Source of the DNA: Mucilaginibacter lappiensis
GTDB taxonomy: Bacteria; Bacteroidota; Bacteroidia; Sphingobacteriales; Sphingobacteriaceae
Length of the DNA stretch: 64,000 bases
Direction of reading: 5' to 3'
NCBI RefSeq assembly: GCF_900155965.1
Contig: NZ_FTMG01000020.1
Coordinates: forward strand, 1-64,000
A program made the translations under genes and the position numbers. The notes beneath the pieces are model-generated. The model was not told the origin of the DNA, made no database searches, and saw nothing but the letters and a program-made list of their open reading frames with translations. Shown here in pieces: positions 33,304 through 42,289 of the stretch (its first letter is position 1; each line of letters starts with the position of its first letter).

Positions 33304-33996
33304 ATGATCAGCCTTAAATCAATCCGCTTTATTATCTTCATTGTTTTTTTAAAGATTGTTCTTCTATTACTCAATCCCTTTTTAGATGCAACAGGTATAG
33401 CAACTGCCGCTTATATACGATACCTGTTCACTATTTTATTCATAGCTACTTTTACTATTATTGTCATCTACCTGCTCGGCATTCTGAAATTTTTAAGGGA
33501 GGAAAATGATATACTCATAGCATTTAAAGTCTTTATCGGTTTTGAACTGATTAATTTTGTACTGAATATGGCGCTGTCCATGCTCGTATTCTCTAAACTT
33601 CATCACAGCTATTTGTATGTAGGATATTACTATGGAATCATAGAGATCATCCGCTTTGTCATATTAGTATATTTATCTATCCAGTTAACCAGAATGCAAG
33701 ATCCTGTCCTTAAATCTTCATTTGTATTTTTCGGAGTAGCATCACTGGCCGCATGTATCATCGTTATAATTGCGCCATTTTATGCTTCATATATGATAAA
33801 TTATATGGGTGCCGGGCCTCATACAACGAATATTATGCGCCATATATATAGCTATGCTGGCATGGCCAACATACTTCCGTTAATAGCGGTACTTATTATC
33901 CTAAATCAAATGAAGGATCGGCTTAACTATGTAGAAGAAACAATTAAGAAAGGTCCTTTTTTTACCGGATACGAAGACAATTCAGAAAAGAAATAA
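33304..33996 (+). CDS. Uncharacterised multi-pass membrane protein
   Basis: A 230-residue protein with about six hydrophobic segments (for example FIIFIVFLKIVLLLLNPF, LFTILFIATFTIIVIYLLG and ASLAACIIVIIAPFYASYM) and a short charged C-terminal tail. I recognise no family. The base composition is more AT-rich than its neighbours. It stands between the sialidase-like gene and the ABC exporter genes, in the same direction, without obvious shared promoter. Confidence 0.65.
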   Translation: MISLKSIRFIIFIVFLKIVLLLLNPFLDATGIATAAYIRYLFTILFIATFTIIVIYLLGILKFLREENDILIAFKVFIGFELINFVLNMALSMLVFSKLHHSYLYVGYYYGIIEIIRFVILVYLSIQLTRMQDPVLKSSFVFFGVASLAACIIVIIAPFYASYMINYMGAGPHTTNIMRHIYSYAGMANILPLIAVLIILNQMKDRLNYVEETIKKGPFFTGYEDNSEKK

Positions 33997-34101
33997 ACTT
34001 TTGGCCATTTATGCAGCATAAATTTCCCATTGCCTGCATTGCTGTAACATTTTGAAACTGCCTGTATCTAAAGCGTACTATTAACATCATAAACCAATTA
34101 A

Positions 34102-35010
34102 ATGTTAAGCATACGCCATATTGTTAAACAGTACGCTGGTCACCGGGCTCTGGACGATGTAAGTCTGGAAGTGGAAAGCGGACAAATATTCGGGCTTTTG
34201 GGACCGAACGGTGCAGGTAAAACCTCCCTCATCCGCATTGTAAATCAGATCACGGCACCCGATTCTGGTGAGGTGTATTTTGATGGGCAAAAACTCAATC
34301 AATCGCACATCGAACGCATCGGTTACCTGCCCGAAGAGCGCGGTTTGTATAAAAAAATGGAAATTGGCGAGCAGATGATCTACCTGGCTCGCTTGAAAGG
34401 CTTAAGTCGCGATGAAGCCAATAAGCGCCTCAAGTTCTGGTTCAAAAAACTGGATATGGAGAGCTGGTGGAAAAAGAAAATAGAAGAGCTATCCAAAGGC
34501 ATGCAGCAAAAGGCCCAGTTTGTGGCAACTGTACTGCATGAGCCAGACCTGATCATCCTGGATGAACCCTTCAGCGGTTTCGACCCCGTAAATGCCGAAG
34601 TGATCAAGGATGAAATCCTGGAGCTAAACCGTAAGGGCGCTACCATCCTGTTCTCTACCCACCGTATGGAATCGGTAGAGGAACTTTGCGACTCGATAGC
34701 GCTTATCCATAAATCACATAAAATATTGGATGGCAAGGTTAAACACATCCGTAATTCGTATCGTAATGAGGTATACCTGGTGGAGTATTCGGGCAATCCA
34801 TTAAGCTTTAACGGCGCACAACCATTCGACATCATCGGCGAAACCATCAGTGATGAAGACAGACATACCATCCGCATCAAACTTCATGGTGGCCGCACCT
34901 CCAATGATGTACTGCAATACCTCATCCCTCAAACCCACATCAACATGCTGCAGGAAGTAATACCCAGCATGAACGAGATATTTATTGAAAAAGTAAACTT
35001 AAAACCTTAA
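34102..35010 (+). CDS. ABC-2 type exporter ATP-binding protein (NatA-like)
   Basis: A 302-residue ABC ATPase with a C-terminal extension. Walker A is GPNGAGKTSLIRIV (residues 34-47), signature LSKGMQQKAQFVATVL, Walker B LIILDEPFSGFDPVNAE and switch STHRMESVEELCD. The roughly 80-residue tail after residue 215 is DUF4162-like, typical of NatA/CcmA-type exporters. Its permease follows after 2 bp, so the pair forms one transporter; sodium or drug export is the usual guess for NatAB but the substrate here is unknown. Confidence 0.9.
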   Translation: MLSIRHIVKQYAGHRALDDVSLEVESGQIFGLLGPNGAGKTSLIRIVNQITAPDSGEVYFDGQKLNQSHIERIGYLPEERGLYKKMEIGEQMIYLARLKGLSRDEANKRLKFWFKKLDMESWWKKKIEELSKGMQQKAQFVATVLHEPDLIILDEPFSGFDPVNAEVIKDEILELNRKGATILFSTHRMESVEELCDSIALIHKSHKILDGKVKHIRNSYRNEVYLVEYSGNPLSFNGAQPFDIIGETISDEDRHTIRIKLHGGRTSNDVLQYLIPQTHINMLQEVIPSMNEIFIEKVNLKP

Positions 35011-35012
35011 CC

Positions 35013-36266
35013 ATGAATAAAGTTTTGCTCATTATACAAAGAGAATACCTCACCAGGGTAAGGAAAAAATCGTTCATTATTATGATATTCGTGGTGCCCC
35101 TGCTCATTTTGGTGATGGGTGGCGCTATTGCCCTCATAGCTAAAAACAGCACTCAATTAACCAATTTGCAGGTGGTTAACGTGGTCGACAACAGCGGTAT
35201 TTTCGCCAAAAAGCTGCAGGATGTACCCAATATAAAATTCACGCTTGTTCATCAGGATATTAATGAGGCCAAAGCGATGTCGAAAAAAGATGAGAACATC
35301 TCTACTTTATACATCCCGGCAGATTATAACAAGCAAGGGGCTATTCAAATATTTGCCAAAAAGAAATCGCCGCTGCAGCTTACCGATGAGATCCAGAAAC
35401 AGATGAACGATATTGATTTCAATAACAGCATGATCCAGCATCATATAGATACGGCAGTGATCCATTCTATTAAGAAAGCCGATATTTCTGTTAACGCTGT
35501 GGAAATTACCGACAAAGGCGACAAAGATGCCAACATAGGCCCTAACATAGCCATCAGTATAGCCTGTGCCATATTCATTTACCTGGCACTTTTTATTTAT
35601 GGCAGCCAGGTAATGCGTGGGGTAATAGAAGAAAAAACCAGTCGTATCATCGAAGTGATTATATCGTCAGTGAAGCCATTTCAACTGATGCTGGGTAAAA
35701 TTATTGGTGTAGGCCTGGTAGGCTTAACGCAATTTAGCGCCTGGATTATTTTATCAGTTATATCATCAAAAATAGCAGGACATGTTTTTAATACCCCGCA
35801 AAGCCCTATGGTGAGCGCCATGGCCGTAATTCAAACCATTCCTTTTGGGTATATACTGGGTTGCTTCCTGTTTTACTTTTTAACAGGATACCTGCTATAC
35901 AGCGCTTTATTTGCAGCGGTAGGTTCGGCGGTAGATAGCGAAACAGAAACACAGCAGTTTATGTTCCCAATCACTATGCCGCTATTATTCACCTATATTT
36001 TATCGGTATCTGTTTTGTTCAGGGCCCCTGATAGCGCGTTGGCGGTTTGGCTTTCTATTATACCATTTACTGCCCCTGTGGCCATGATGGTACGTTTACC
36101 CTTTGATCCGCCCGTATGGCAATTAGCCTTATCCATGAGTTTAATGGTTGTTGGTTTCCTGTTCACTACCTATGTAGCGGCCCGCATATACCGTGTTGGT
36201 ATTCTGATGTACGGCAAAAAAGTAAACTTTAAAGAACTGGGCAAATGGTTTTTTTATAAAGAATAA
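35013..36266 (+). CDS. ABC-2 type exporter permease (NatB-like)
   Basis: A 417-residue permease. One N-terminal membrane helix (SFIIMIFVVPLLILVMGGAI, near 20-40) is followed by a periplasmic domain of about 140 residues and five or six further helices from residue 178 on. The conserved GVIEEKTSRIIEVIISSVKPFQLMLGKIIGVG stretch is the elbow of ABC-2 permeases of the NatB type. Its start lies 2 bp after the ATPase stop, indicating coupling. Confidence 0.88.
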   Translation: MNKVLLIIQREYLTRVRKKSFIIMIFVVPLLILVMGGAIALIAKNSTQLTNLQVVNVVDNSGIFAKKLQDVPNIKFTLVHQDINEAKAMSKKDENISTLYIPADYNKQGAIQIFAKKKSPLQLTDEIQKQMNDIDFNNSMIQHHIDTAVIHSIKKADISVNAVEITDKGDKDANIGPNIAISIACAIFIYLALFIYGSQVMRGVIEEKTSRIIEVIISSVKPFQLMLGKIIGVGLVGLTQFSAWIILSVISSKIAGHVFNTPQSPMVSAMAVIQTIPFGYILGCFLFYFLTGYLLYSALFAAVGSAVDSETETQQFMFPITMPLLFTYILSVSVLFRAPDSALAVWLSIIPFTAPVAMMVRLPFDPPVWQLALSMSLMVVGFLFTTYVAARIYRVGILMYGKKVNFKELGKWFFYKE

Positions 36267-36267
36267 G

Positions 36268-36363
36268 GAAGCGGAAAGCTCAAAGCAAAAAGCATTTCAA
36301 AAAAGCTTTAAGCCTTCGGCTTTTTGCTTTGAGCTCAAAAGGCTTTGAGCTTTGGGCTTTCAG
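36268..36363. repeat. AAGCTCAAAGC-word inverted repeat
   Basis: GGAAAGCTCAAAGCAAAAAG (36275 region) is complementary to CTTTTTGCTTTGAGCTC... near 36320-36336; an inner AAAGCTTTAAGCCTTCGGCT hairpin and a repeated GGCTTTGAGCTTTGGGCTTT tail follow. Built from AAAGC/GCTTT words. It ends a few bases before the proposed ppx promoter. Confidence 0.7.
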
Positions 36364-36378
36364 CCTTATCTTAGCCTC

Positions 36379-37305
36379 ATGAGTAAACGCGTTGCTGTAA
36401 TGGATTTGGGTACCAATACCTTCCACCTGTTAATTGCCGAGGGTATGATAAACAATTATCACGAAATTGCACATGACCAAGAGCCCGTAAAACTGGGCGA
36501 AGGCGGCATTAACAAAGGCTATATTTTACCCGAAGCATTTGAGCGCGGTATAAAAACCATGCAACAGTTTCAGGAGCAGATTAGTGTTAACGGTGTACAA
36601 CAGGTGCGGGCGATGGCTACATCAGCCCTGCGCAGCGCATCAAACGGCAGGGATTTTATCAACGAGGTAAAAGCAAAAACCGGCATCAGCATCGAGATTA
36701 TCAATGGCGATCAGGAAGCAGGTTTTATTTATGATGGGGTAAAGATCAGCGGTTGCTTATCGACCCAAAATTCACTCATCATGGATATCGGTGGCGGCAG
36801 CGTGGAATTTATACTGGGTAATGCCGATCATATCACCTGGAAACAAAGCTTTGAAATTGGCGCGGCCCGCCTCATGGATCTTTTCCATCGTACAGATCCT
36901 ATCCCGCCTGCATCTATCGAAGCATTGGATGTTTACCTGCAGGATAACCTCACCGATCTGTTTAGTGCGATTGAAGGCCACGACCTGGATACGCTGATCG
37001 GTTCCTCTGGCGTATTTGAATCCTTTGCCACGCTCATCGAAACAGAGAAAGGTCATTCCTTCAATCTCAAAACCACCCCAACCTATAGCTTTGACCATGA
37101 AGAACTCCTGATCGAAACCAATAAAATTGTACAAAGCACTCACCTGCAAAGGGCAGCGAATGAGAATATTATTCCCGTACGGGTAGATATGATCGTAGTG
37201 GCATCACTTATTACCCGGTTTATTATACACAAACTGGCTATCTCAAAAGTTTTGATGTGTACCAATTCGCTAAAGGAAGGTGTTTTGGCCGGGATGCTGG
37301 ATTGA
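36379..37305 (+). CDS. Ppx/GppA-family phosphatase
   Basis: A 308-residue actin-like ATPase-fold protein. The two phosphate loops are VMDLGTNTFHLLI (residues 7-19) and MDIGGGSVEFILG (near 135-147), with ATSALRSASNG between. Ppx degrades polyphosphate and GppA converts pppGpp to ppGpp; the short form without the C-terminal HD-like domain, as here, is common in Bacteroidota and its preference is not predictable. Start 36379 gives the normal MSKRVAVMDLGTN; a TTG at 36352 is unlikely. A -7-like TATCTTAG ends 4 bp before the ATG. The stop directly abuts the convergent next gene. Confidence 0.88.
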   Translation: MSKRVAVMDLGTNTFHLLIAEGMINNYHEIAHDQEPVKLGEGGINKGYILPEAFERGIKTMQQFQEQISVNGVQQVRAMATSALRSASNGRDFINEVKAKTGISIEIINGDQEAGFIYDGVKISGCLSTQNSLIMDIGGGSVEFILGNADHITWKQSFEIGAARLMDLFHRTDPIPPASIEALDVYLQDNLTDLFSAIEGHDLDTLIGSSGVFESFATLIETEKGHSFNLKTTPTYSFDHEELLIETNKIVQSTHLQRAANENIIPVRVDMIVVASLITRFIIHKLAISKVLMCTNSLKEGVLAGMLD

Positions 37306-38025
37306 TTAAAAGATATGTTTTATTTTATTCCATGTTCTTTTAGTGAACGATGGGCGATTTGTAACAATAACCTCACCCATGAGATGAGAGTCCTCTTTCA
37401 TCACAATATTATGGGTTTGCTTTGTTGCCGGGTTAAGGGTAATATCCTGTGTAATAAATCCAATATAGGAAACATTTAATACATCAGCTACCTTAACTCC
37501 AAACAAAACAAATTTACCATCTGCGGTGGTTAGCACACTAGTATTCGATCCCTTAATCCTTACCGTTACGTCTGACAACGGCCTATGATTTTCATCTGTA
37601 ATTTGTCCGCTTACCCTCACCTTTTTACTGGTGTCTGGCGCGGCTACTTTGCCCAGTATGATGTTGTTTGATGCCGGCTTAGTCTGTTGAGTAACCATCT
37701 GCGGAGCCTTGGTTTGTGCTACGGCCTTATATACCATGGTTTGCCCGAGCAATCCAACGAGCATTATCCATCTTCGCCACCTGTTAGGCTGTAGATTTTC
37801 TATATCAAGCCGGTTATTAAGACTGCCCAATTGCTCCTGGCCAAACCTGCCGCAAACATCATGGCTTGTTGATAAGTAATTGATGATCTCCTGATTGCTC
37901 ATCACCGTGAAATCGGTAACTGTTTTGCAGCATTGCTGACAATGCCTGCCTTGGGTAACCGGGGTCATTTGCAGCCATGATTCGTGGCAGGCTTCCGGTA
38001 TGCTGATATTTTGAATTGGTGTCAT
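37306..38025 (-). CDS. Membrane protein with Cys-rich N-terminal domain and CarboxypepD_reg-like domain
   Basis: A 239-residue protein of Bacteroidota type. Residues 1-75 hold a Cys-rich motif (CHESW...GRHCQQCCKTVTDFT...CGRF) that looks like a small zinc- or redox-binding domain. One membrane helix follows near 85-100. After a linker, residues about 135-215 form a beta-sandwich (VRVSGQITDENHRPLSDV...VSYIGFITQDITL) like the regulatory domain of carboxypeptidases and the N terminus of SusC-type receptors. The role is not established; an envelope function is likely from topology. Confidence 0.7.
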   Translation of the reverse strand: MTPIQNISIPEACHESWLQMTPVTQGRHCQQCCKTVTDFTVMSNQEIINYLSTSHDVCGRFGQEQLGSLNNRLDIENLQPNRWRRWIMLVGLLGQTMVYKAVAQTKAPQMVTQQTKPASNNIILGKVAAPDTSKKVRVSGQITDENHRPLSDVTVRIKGSNTSVLTTADGKFVLFGVKVADVLNVSYIGFITQDITLNPATKQTHNIVMKEDSHLMGEVIVTNRPSFTKRTWNKIKHIF

Positions 38026-38213
38026 GGTATTTATTTTATACTATGATGCAATTTGATAGGCATTTCCATAAACTAGAATTAAAAAAATGAATTTGCGTGA
38101 ATAGAACAGACTGATCCCGGTAAGCGCATATCGGGTAAGTCTTCACCATCATTTTAAAACTTCCGCAAAAAAATACCTCCATCCTTTGTATATTGTGGCC
38201 TTAAAATCCCTAC

Positions 38214-40193
38214 ATGAAATTAAAATTTACCTGCTTTGCCTTATTGGCCCTGTTTGCTGTTTCGGCACAGGCGCAGAAAAGAAAGATCAATCCCGACGAT
38301 ACTACCTCCAACTATAATCCTGCCGAAGCTTTTTCGCCACAGTTTTATACCGATAAGGGTAATGACTTTCATTCGGCCAATGGCAATCCAGGGCCACGAT
38401 ACTGGCAAAACCGGGCTAACTATACGCTGAACGTTAAACTGGATACCGCAGCCAAAACCATCGGCGGTACCGAAACTATCGACTATATTAACAACAGTCC
38501 GGACGCTTTACCTTTTCTGTGGGTACAGCTGGATCAGAATACCTATAAAAAAGATGCACGCTCCAACTTTGTAACCGGTTTTGCACCCAAGCTAGCCGAT
38601 CATACCGATGGTTACCAGATTGAATCTGTTGCCATAGAAGAAGCTGGTGTGAGCAAAGAAGTAAAATACATGATCAGCGATACCCGTATGCAGATCCGCC
38701 TGCCAAAAGCCGTATCTAGCAAAAGCAGCATCCGCCTCAAAATCAAATACCATTATACCATTCCCGGTGCTTTTGGTGCCCGTACCGATTATACCGACAC
38801 CAAAAACGGCAAGATCTACGAAATTGCCCAGTGGTTCCCGCGCATGTGCGTGTATGACGACAGCCGCGGCTGGGATACCCTGCCATTTTTGGGCAGTGGG
38901 GAGTTTTACCTGGATTATGGCGACATCGATTACAGCGTAAACGTTCCCTGGGATATGATTGTAGCCGGCTCTGGCGAATTACAGAATCCTAAGGAAGTAT
39001 TGACCGCTAAACAAATAGCACGATTGGAAACCGCCCGCAACAGCGACAAAACCATCATGATCCGTGATTTGGCCGAGGTGAACGATCCGACAAGTCGCCC
39101 GGTGCAAAAGGGTACGCTTACCTGGCATTTTAAAATGCTCAACACCCGCGATGTAGCCTTTGGCGCATCCAAAGCTTTTATTTGGGATGCTGCAAGGGTG
39201 AACTTACCCGAGGGTAAAAAATCGCTGGCGATGAGCGTTTATCCGGCCGAAAGCTATGGTAACGATGCCTGGGGCCGTGCAACCGAATACCTCAAAAAAT
39301 CCATCGAGTATTTCTCCGAAAAATGGTTTGTGTACCCCTATCCCGTTGCCGTTAACGAGGCCGGTATTGCCGGTGGTATGGAATATCCGGGTATTGTGTT
39401 TGATGGCATTACCGACAAAGGCGCTGTACTGTACTGGGTAACCGCACACGAGATAGGCCACAACTGGTTCCCGATGATCGTAGGATCAGACGAGCGCCGT
39501 TTTGCCTGGATGGATGAAGGATTTAACACTTTCATCGATGTTTACGCTTCCGACGCTTTTAATAAAGGTGAGTTTGCCCCTAAACGCGACAGCGAGTATG
39601 CAGAAAAAGGCGGCAATCCAGCCGATGAGATCATTCCATTCATCACCGCTCCCGGCTCACCAACCATCATGACCGCGGCTGATGGTCTTGCCGAAAAATA
39701 CCGTCATCCCCTCACCTATTTTAAACCGGCTTTTGGCTTGGTTTTGCTGCGCGAGCAGATCCTGGGGAAAGATAGATTTGATTATGCTTTCCGCAATTAT
39801 ATCCACCAATGGGCCTACAAACACCCGCAACCCGATGATTTTTTCCGCTCGATGGAAAACGGCGCCGGCGAAGACCTGAGCTGGTTTTGGAAAGGCTGGT
39901 TCTACAACAACTGGACACTCGACCTGGCTCTGATTGATGCCAAACAGGTAGATAACAAAGGTGTAAGCATTACCGTAGTAAACAAAGAAAAACTACCCAT
40001 GCCCTTCACCATCGAAGTAAAATATAAAGACGGCAGCAAAAAACGCACCTACCTGCCGGTTGAGACCTGGCTCCAAAACAAACAAATCACCCTTACACTG
40101 CCCGGCACCCAGGAAGCCGAAAGCGTAACGGTTGACCCGGACAACGCGCTGCCTGATTTGAACAGGAGTAATAATACGTTGAAGGTGAAGTAA
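38214..40193 (+). CDS. M1-family zinc metallopeptidase, secreted
   Basis: A 659-residue exported peptidase with a signal peptide (LKFTCFALLALFAVSAQAQ). The gluzincin site is HEIGHNWFPMIVGSDERRFAWMDEG: HExxH at 412-416 and the third zinc ligand Glu 19 residues on. The exopeptidase motif appears as GGMEYPGI near 385, a variant of GxMEN, so the aminopeptidase specificity may differ from the classic enzyme. The N-terminal beta domain contains TLNVKLDTAAKTIGGTETIDYIN. It probably trims peptides in the periplasm. Confidence 0.9.
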   Translation: MKLKFTCFALLALFAVSAQAQKRKINPDDTTSNYNPAEAFSPQFYTDKGNDFHSANGNPGPRYWQNRANYTLNVKLDTAAKTIGGTETIDYINNSPDALPFLWVQLDQNTYKKDARSNFVTGFAPKLADHTDGYQIESVAIEEAGVSKEVKYMISDTRMQIRLPKAVSSKSSIRLKIKYHYTIPGAFGARTDYTDTKNGKIYEIAQWFPRMCVYDDSRGWDTLPFLGSGEFYLDYGDIDYSVNVPWDMIVAGSGELQNPKEVLTAKQIARLETARNSDKTIMIRDLAEVNDPTSRPVQKGTLTWHFKMLNTRDVAFGASKAFIWDAARVNLPEGKKSLAMSVYPAESYGNDAWGRATEYLKKSIEYFSEKWFVYPYPVAVNEAGIAGGMEYPGIVFDGITDKGAVLYWVTAHEIGHNWFPMIVGSDERRFAWMDEGFNTFIDVYASDAFNKGEFAPKRDSEYAEKGGNPADEIIPFITAPGSPTIMTAADGLAEKYRHPLTYFKPAFGLVLLREQILGKDRFDYAFRNYIHQWAYKHPQPDDFFRSMENGAGEDLSWFWKGWFYNNWTLDLALIDAKQVDNKGVSITVVNKEKLPMPFTIEVKYKDGSKKRTYLPVETWLQNKQITLTLPGTQEAESVTVDPDNALPDLNRSNNTLKVK

Positions 40194-40204
40194 ACCTCAT
40201 CCCA

Positions 40205-40236
40205 CCCTCACTCCCGATAGCTATCGGGAGTGAGGG
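40205..40236. repeat. Perfect 32-nt palindrome behind the M1 peptidase
   Basis: CCCTCACTCCCGATAG (40205-40220) is the exact reverse complement of 40221-40236. It lacks a T-run, so it is a hairpin or repeat end rather than a standard terminator. Confidence 0.8.
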
Positions 40237-40243
40237 CCTTCTA

Positions 40244-40347
40244 CTTGCGCTCGTTTGCAACGAGTGCTTATTGTGGAGGAGCGATTACATCGCCCTTGCG
40301 TTTAAAACGCAAACCCAGGTTAAGCACTCGTTGCAAACGAGCGCAAG
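40244..40347. mobile_element. 104-bp element with perfect 27-bp terminal inverted repeats
   Basis: The arm 40244-40270 (CTTGCGCTCGTTTGCAACGA then GTGCTTA) is the exact reverse complement of 40321-40347. The 50-bp interior has its own AACGCAAA/TTTGCGTT-type complementarity. No ORF. It looks like a MITE or REP-type hairpin element between convergent genes. Confidence 0.65.
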
Positions 40348-40361
40348 AGCGGACAAATATC

Positions 40362-41510
40362 TTAAATCATTAAAGAGCTTCTGACGATTTTAACCAGTTG
40401 ATGCGTTAAAGGCAACGCTATATAATCTATTGGTTCTTTCCATGACGAGAACTTGGCAATAACCATATCGTTAGCCCGGTCAATAAAAAGGTTTTGTCCA
40501 TAAATACCCATAGCAAACATCATTTGTGGCTCATCATTAATCATATACCAACCATTACGATAGCTCATATTTTTGCTGATAGGTGCAAAAGCTTTACCCC
40601 ATTGGCCACTGGCCCAGGCATCACCATCACCATTGCTTACAATATCATTTATTAATGATGGGGGTATAATTTCCGTCGAATTATGCATCCCCCCGTTTAT
40701 AATAAGTTGGCCTATACGGGCAAAATCGCGGGCAGTTGTGCAAAGCCCTCCTGTACATCTTGGTGCCCCGTCTTTATCAACCGTTATATAGGCCTCATTT
40801 TCAGCCCCCATTGGCTTCCAGATCAGATCGCTCAACAGTGTATTAAATGAGCGTCCGGTAGCACATTCAATGGCCCAGCCTAACAGATCGGTATTGGCGG
40901 ATACATAACTAAAATTGTGATCTGTTGATTTTCCGGATGGCTTCAACCGGGTAAAAAAATCGTGCAAACCCAAAGGTTCATTTCCTTCAGCTATCGGCTC
41001 CCAATTTGTCGCGACATCATATTGCTTTTGCTGATCTTCATCCAATATTATCCCTGCACGCATATCCAATAGTTGACGCAGGGTTACCTGCTGATAAACT
41101 GTTCCAATAGTTTGTGGAATATATGCGGAAACGGGAGCGTTCAGGTCGATTTCGCCTTTATGTTCCAGGATACCTGCAACAAGCCCAACCACCGCCTTAG
41201 TAGCAGACATCAGGATATGCGGGGTATGTTCATCATTCCCATTCGCGTAGGTTTCATATACAATTTTACCTTTATGAAGAATAACTATGGCGTCAGTTGC
41301 CGTAGCCTTCAACAGTTGTTTAAGTATAAATCCCTTTATGGATACGGGAGCATTTTCCAGCAAATTTTGATGGTGAATATCATTCGCGATGGCTATTGAT
41401 GGAATAAACTTTTTAACATGATGAAAAGACCAGCGGTTAAATGGCCTGGTTTTCCAGTTATTGATGTTAGCCTGATTTTCTTCTGTGGCTGTCGTGAAGT
41501 TCTTTAGCAT
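40362..41510 (-). CDS. Serine hydrolase, class C beta-lactamase-like
   Basis: A 382-residue member of the beta-lactamase/DD-peptidase fold (PF00144). The catalytic SxxK is MSATKAVVG near residue 103, and YVSAN near 199 is the Tyr motif. A segment with RNGWY near 341 may correspond to the third motif. No signal peptide is visible, so an esterase or peptide hydrolase in the cytoplasm is more likely than antibiotic resistance. It follows a Crp-like regulator gene in the same direction after a 68-bp gap. Confidence 0.82.
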   Translation of the reverse strand: MLKNFTTATEENQANINNWKTRPFNRWSFHHVKKFIPSIAIANDIHHQNLLENAPVSIKGFILKQLLKATATDAIVILHKGKIVYETYANGNDEHTPHILMSATKAVVGLVAGILEHKGEIDLNAPVSAYIPQTIGTVYQQVTLRQLLDMRAGIILDEDQQKQYDVATNWEPIAEGNEPLGLHDFFTRLKPSGKSTDHNFSYVSANTDLLGWAIECATGRSFNTLLSDLIWKPMGAENEAYITVDKDGAPRCTGGLCTTARDFARIGQLIINGGMHNSTEIIPPSLINDIVSNGDGDAWASGQWGKAFAPISKNMSYRNGWYMINDEPQMMFAMGIYGQNLFIDRANDMVIAKFSSWKEPIDYIALPLTHQLVKIVRSSLMI

Positions 41511-41578
41511 TTCATTAGTTTTAGAAACACCAAAATTGAGACTACCTCAGGGCATTTTTTTTGCCAAATGGCAAAAAA

Positions 41579-42148
41579 TTAAGTGATATTTTTTCTGATG
41601 CGACTTAAAGAAGATTGCTTAATTCCCAGATAAGAAGCAAGAGCCGATAACGGTATTCGGTTTGTCAGGCCTGGATAAATCTTCAAAAATTCCAGGTATC
41701 GTGTTGTTGCATCCTGCGTAAGCATATTTTGGCTTATTTTTGATTTATTGGTTAATGCAGTAGCGGTAATTTTTAAAAGAATACCATTCCAATCAGGAAT
41801 TGTATTGGACAGTTCGGTCAAGTCTTTTTTGGAAAAAACCAGCAATTTGCAATTGGAAATAGCCTCAAAACAAACTTCAGACGGCGTTTCATTATTAAAA
41901 CTTGAAATGTTTAGTGCGAAATGATGCTCCGGAATAAATGCTCTTGTAATATCTTCGCCACTGTTGTTATACCAACAAACCCTTAAAACTCCTTCCATTA
42001 CAAACCCAAGTTGTTTAGCTACCCGGCCAACTTCTAAAAAACAATCGCCCTTTTTTAAGCTTAATAACTTAGCCTTATTGGTTATCAATTCCATATGCTG
42101 CCCACTAAGTGTACTGTATTTTGATAAACAGTTTATAAGTTCTTTCAT
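41579..42148 (-). CDS. Crp/Fnr-family transcriptional regulator
   Basis: A 189-residue regulator with a cyclic-nucleotide-binding-like domain (KGDCFLEVGRVAKQLGFVMEGVLRVCWY, near 34-61) and a short C-terminal helix-turn-helix (PLSALASYLGIKQSSLSRIRKNI). It has no FNR iron-sulfur Cys motif. The serine hydrolase gene downstream is the likely target or co-transcribed partner. It is divergent from mqnC, with a 546-bp gap that contains the conserved element described at 42290-42562. Confidence 0.85.
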   Translation of the reverse strand: MKELINCLSKYSTLSGQHMELITNKAKLLSLKKGDCFLEVGRVAKQLGFVMEGVLRVCWYNNSGEDITRAFIPEHHFALNISSFNNETPSEVCFEAISNCKLLVFSKKDLTELSNTIPDWNGILLKITATALTNKSKISQNMLTQDATTRYLEFLKIYPGLTNRIPLSALASYLGIKQSSLSRIRKNIT

Positions 42149-42289
42149 TATTCATGACTTAATCATAACCAAACACTAAAGTACGTGAAGTATATATAAA
42201 TGGGTTATCAAAATTCTTAAATTACAAATAATAATCAGACACTTGCTACTGCAAGTATCCTGCTCGTAGCTTAATTACAGTTATCTGAT
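42149..42289. other. Non-coding left part of the Crp-mqnC gap
   Basis: AT-rich sequence without an ORF or recognisable motif; it should contain the promoter of the minus-strand Crp-like gene. Confidence 0.4.

Noticed and set aside
40362..41510. Antibiotic-resistance beta-lactamase
   Set aside because: No signal peptide is visible and the sequence fits the broad PF00144 esterase/peptidase group; resistance cannot be claimed.
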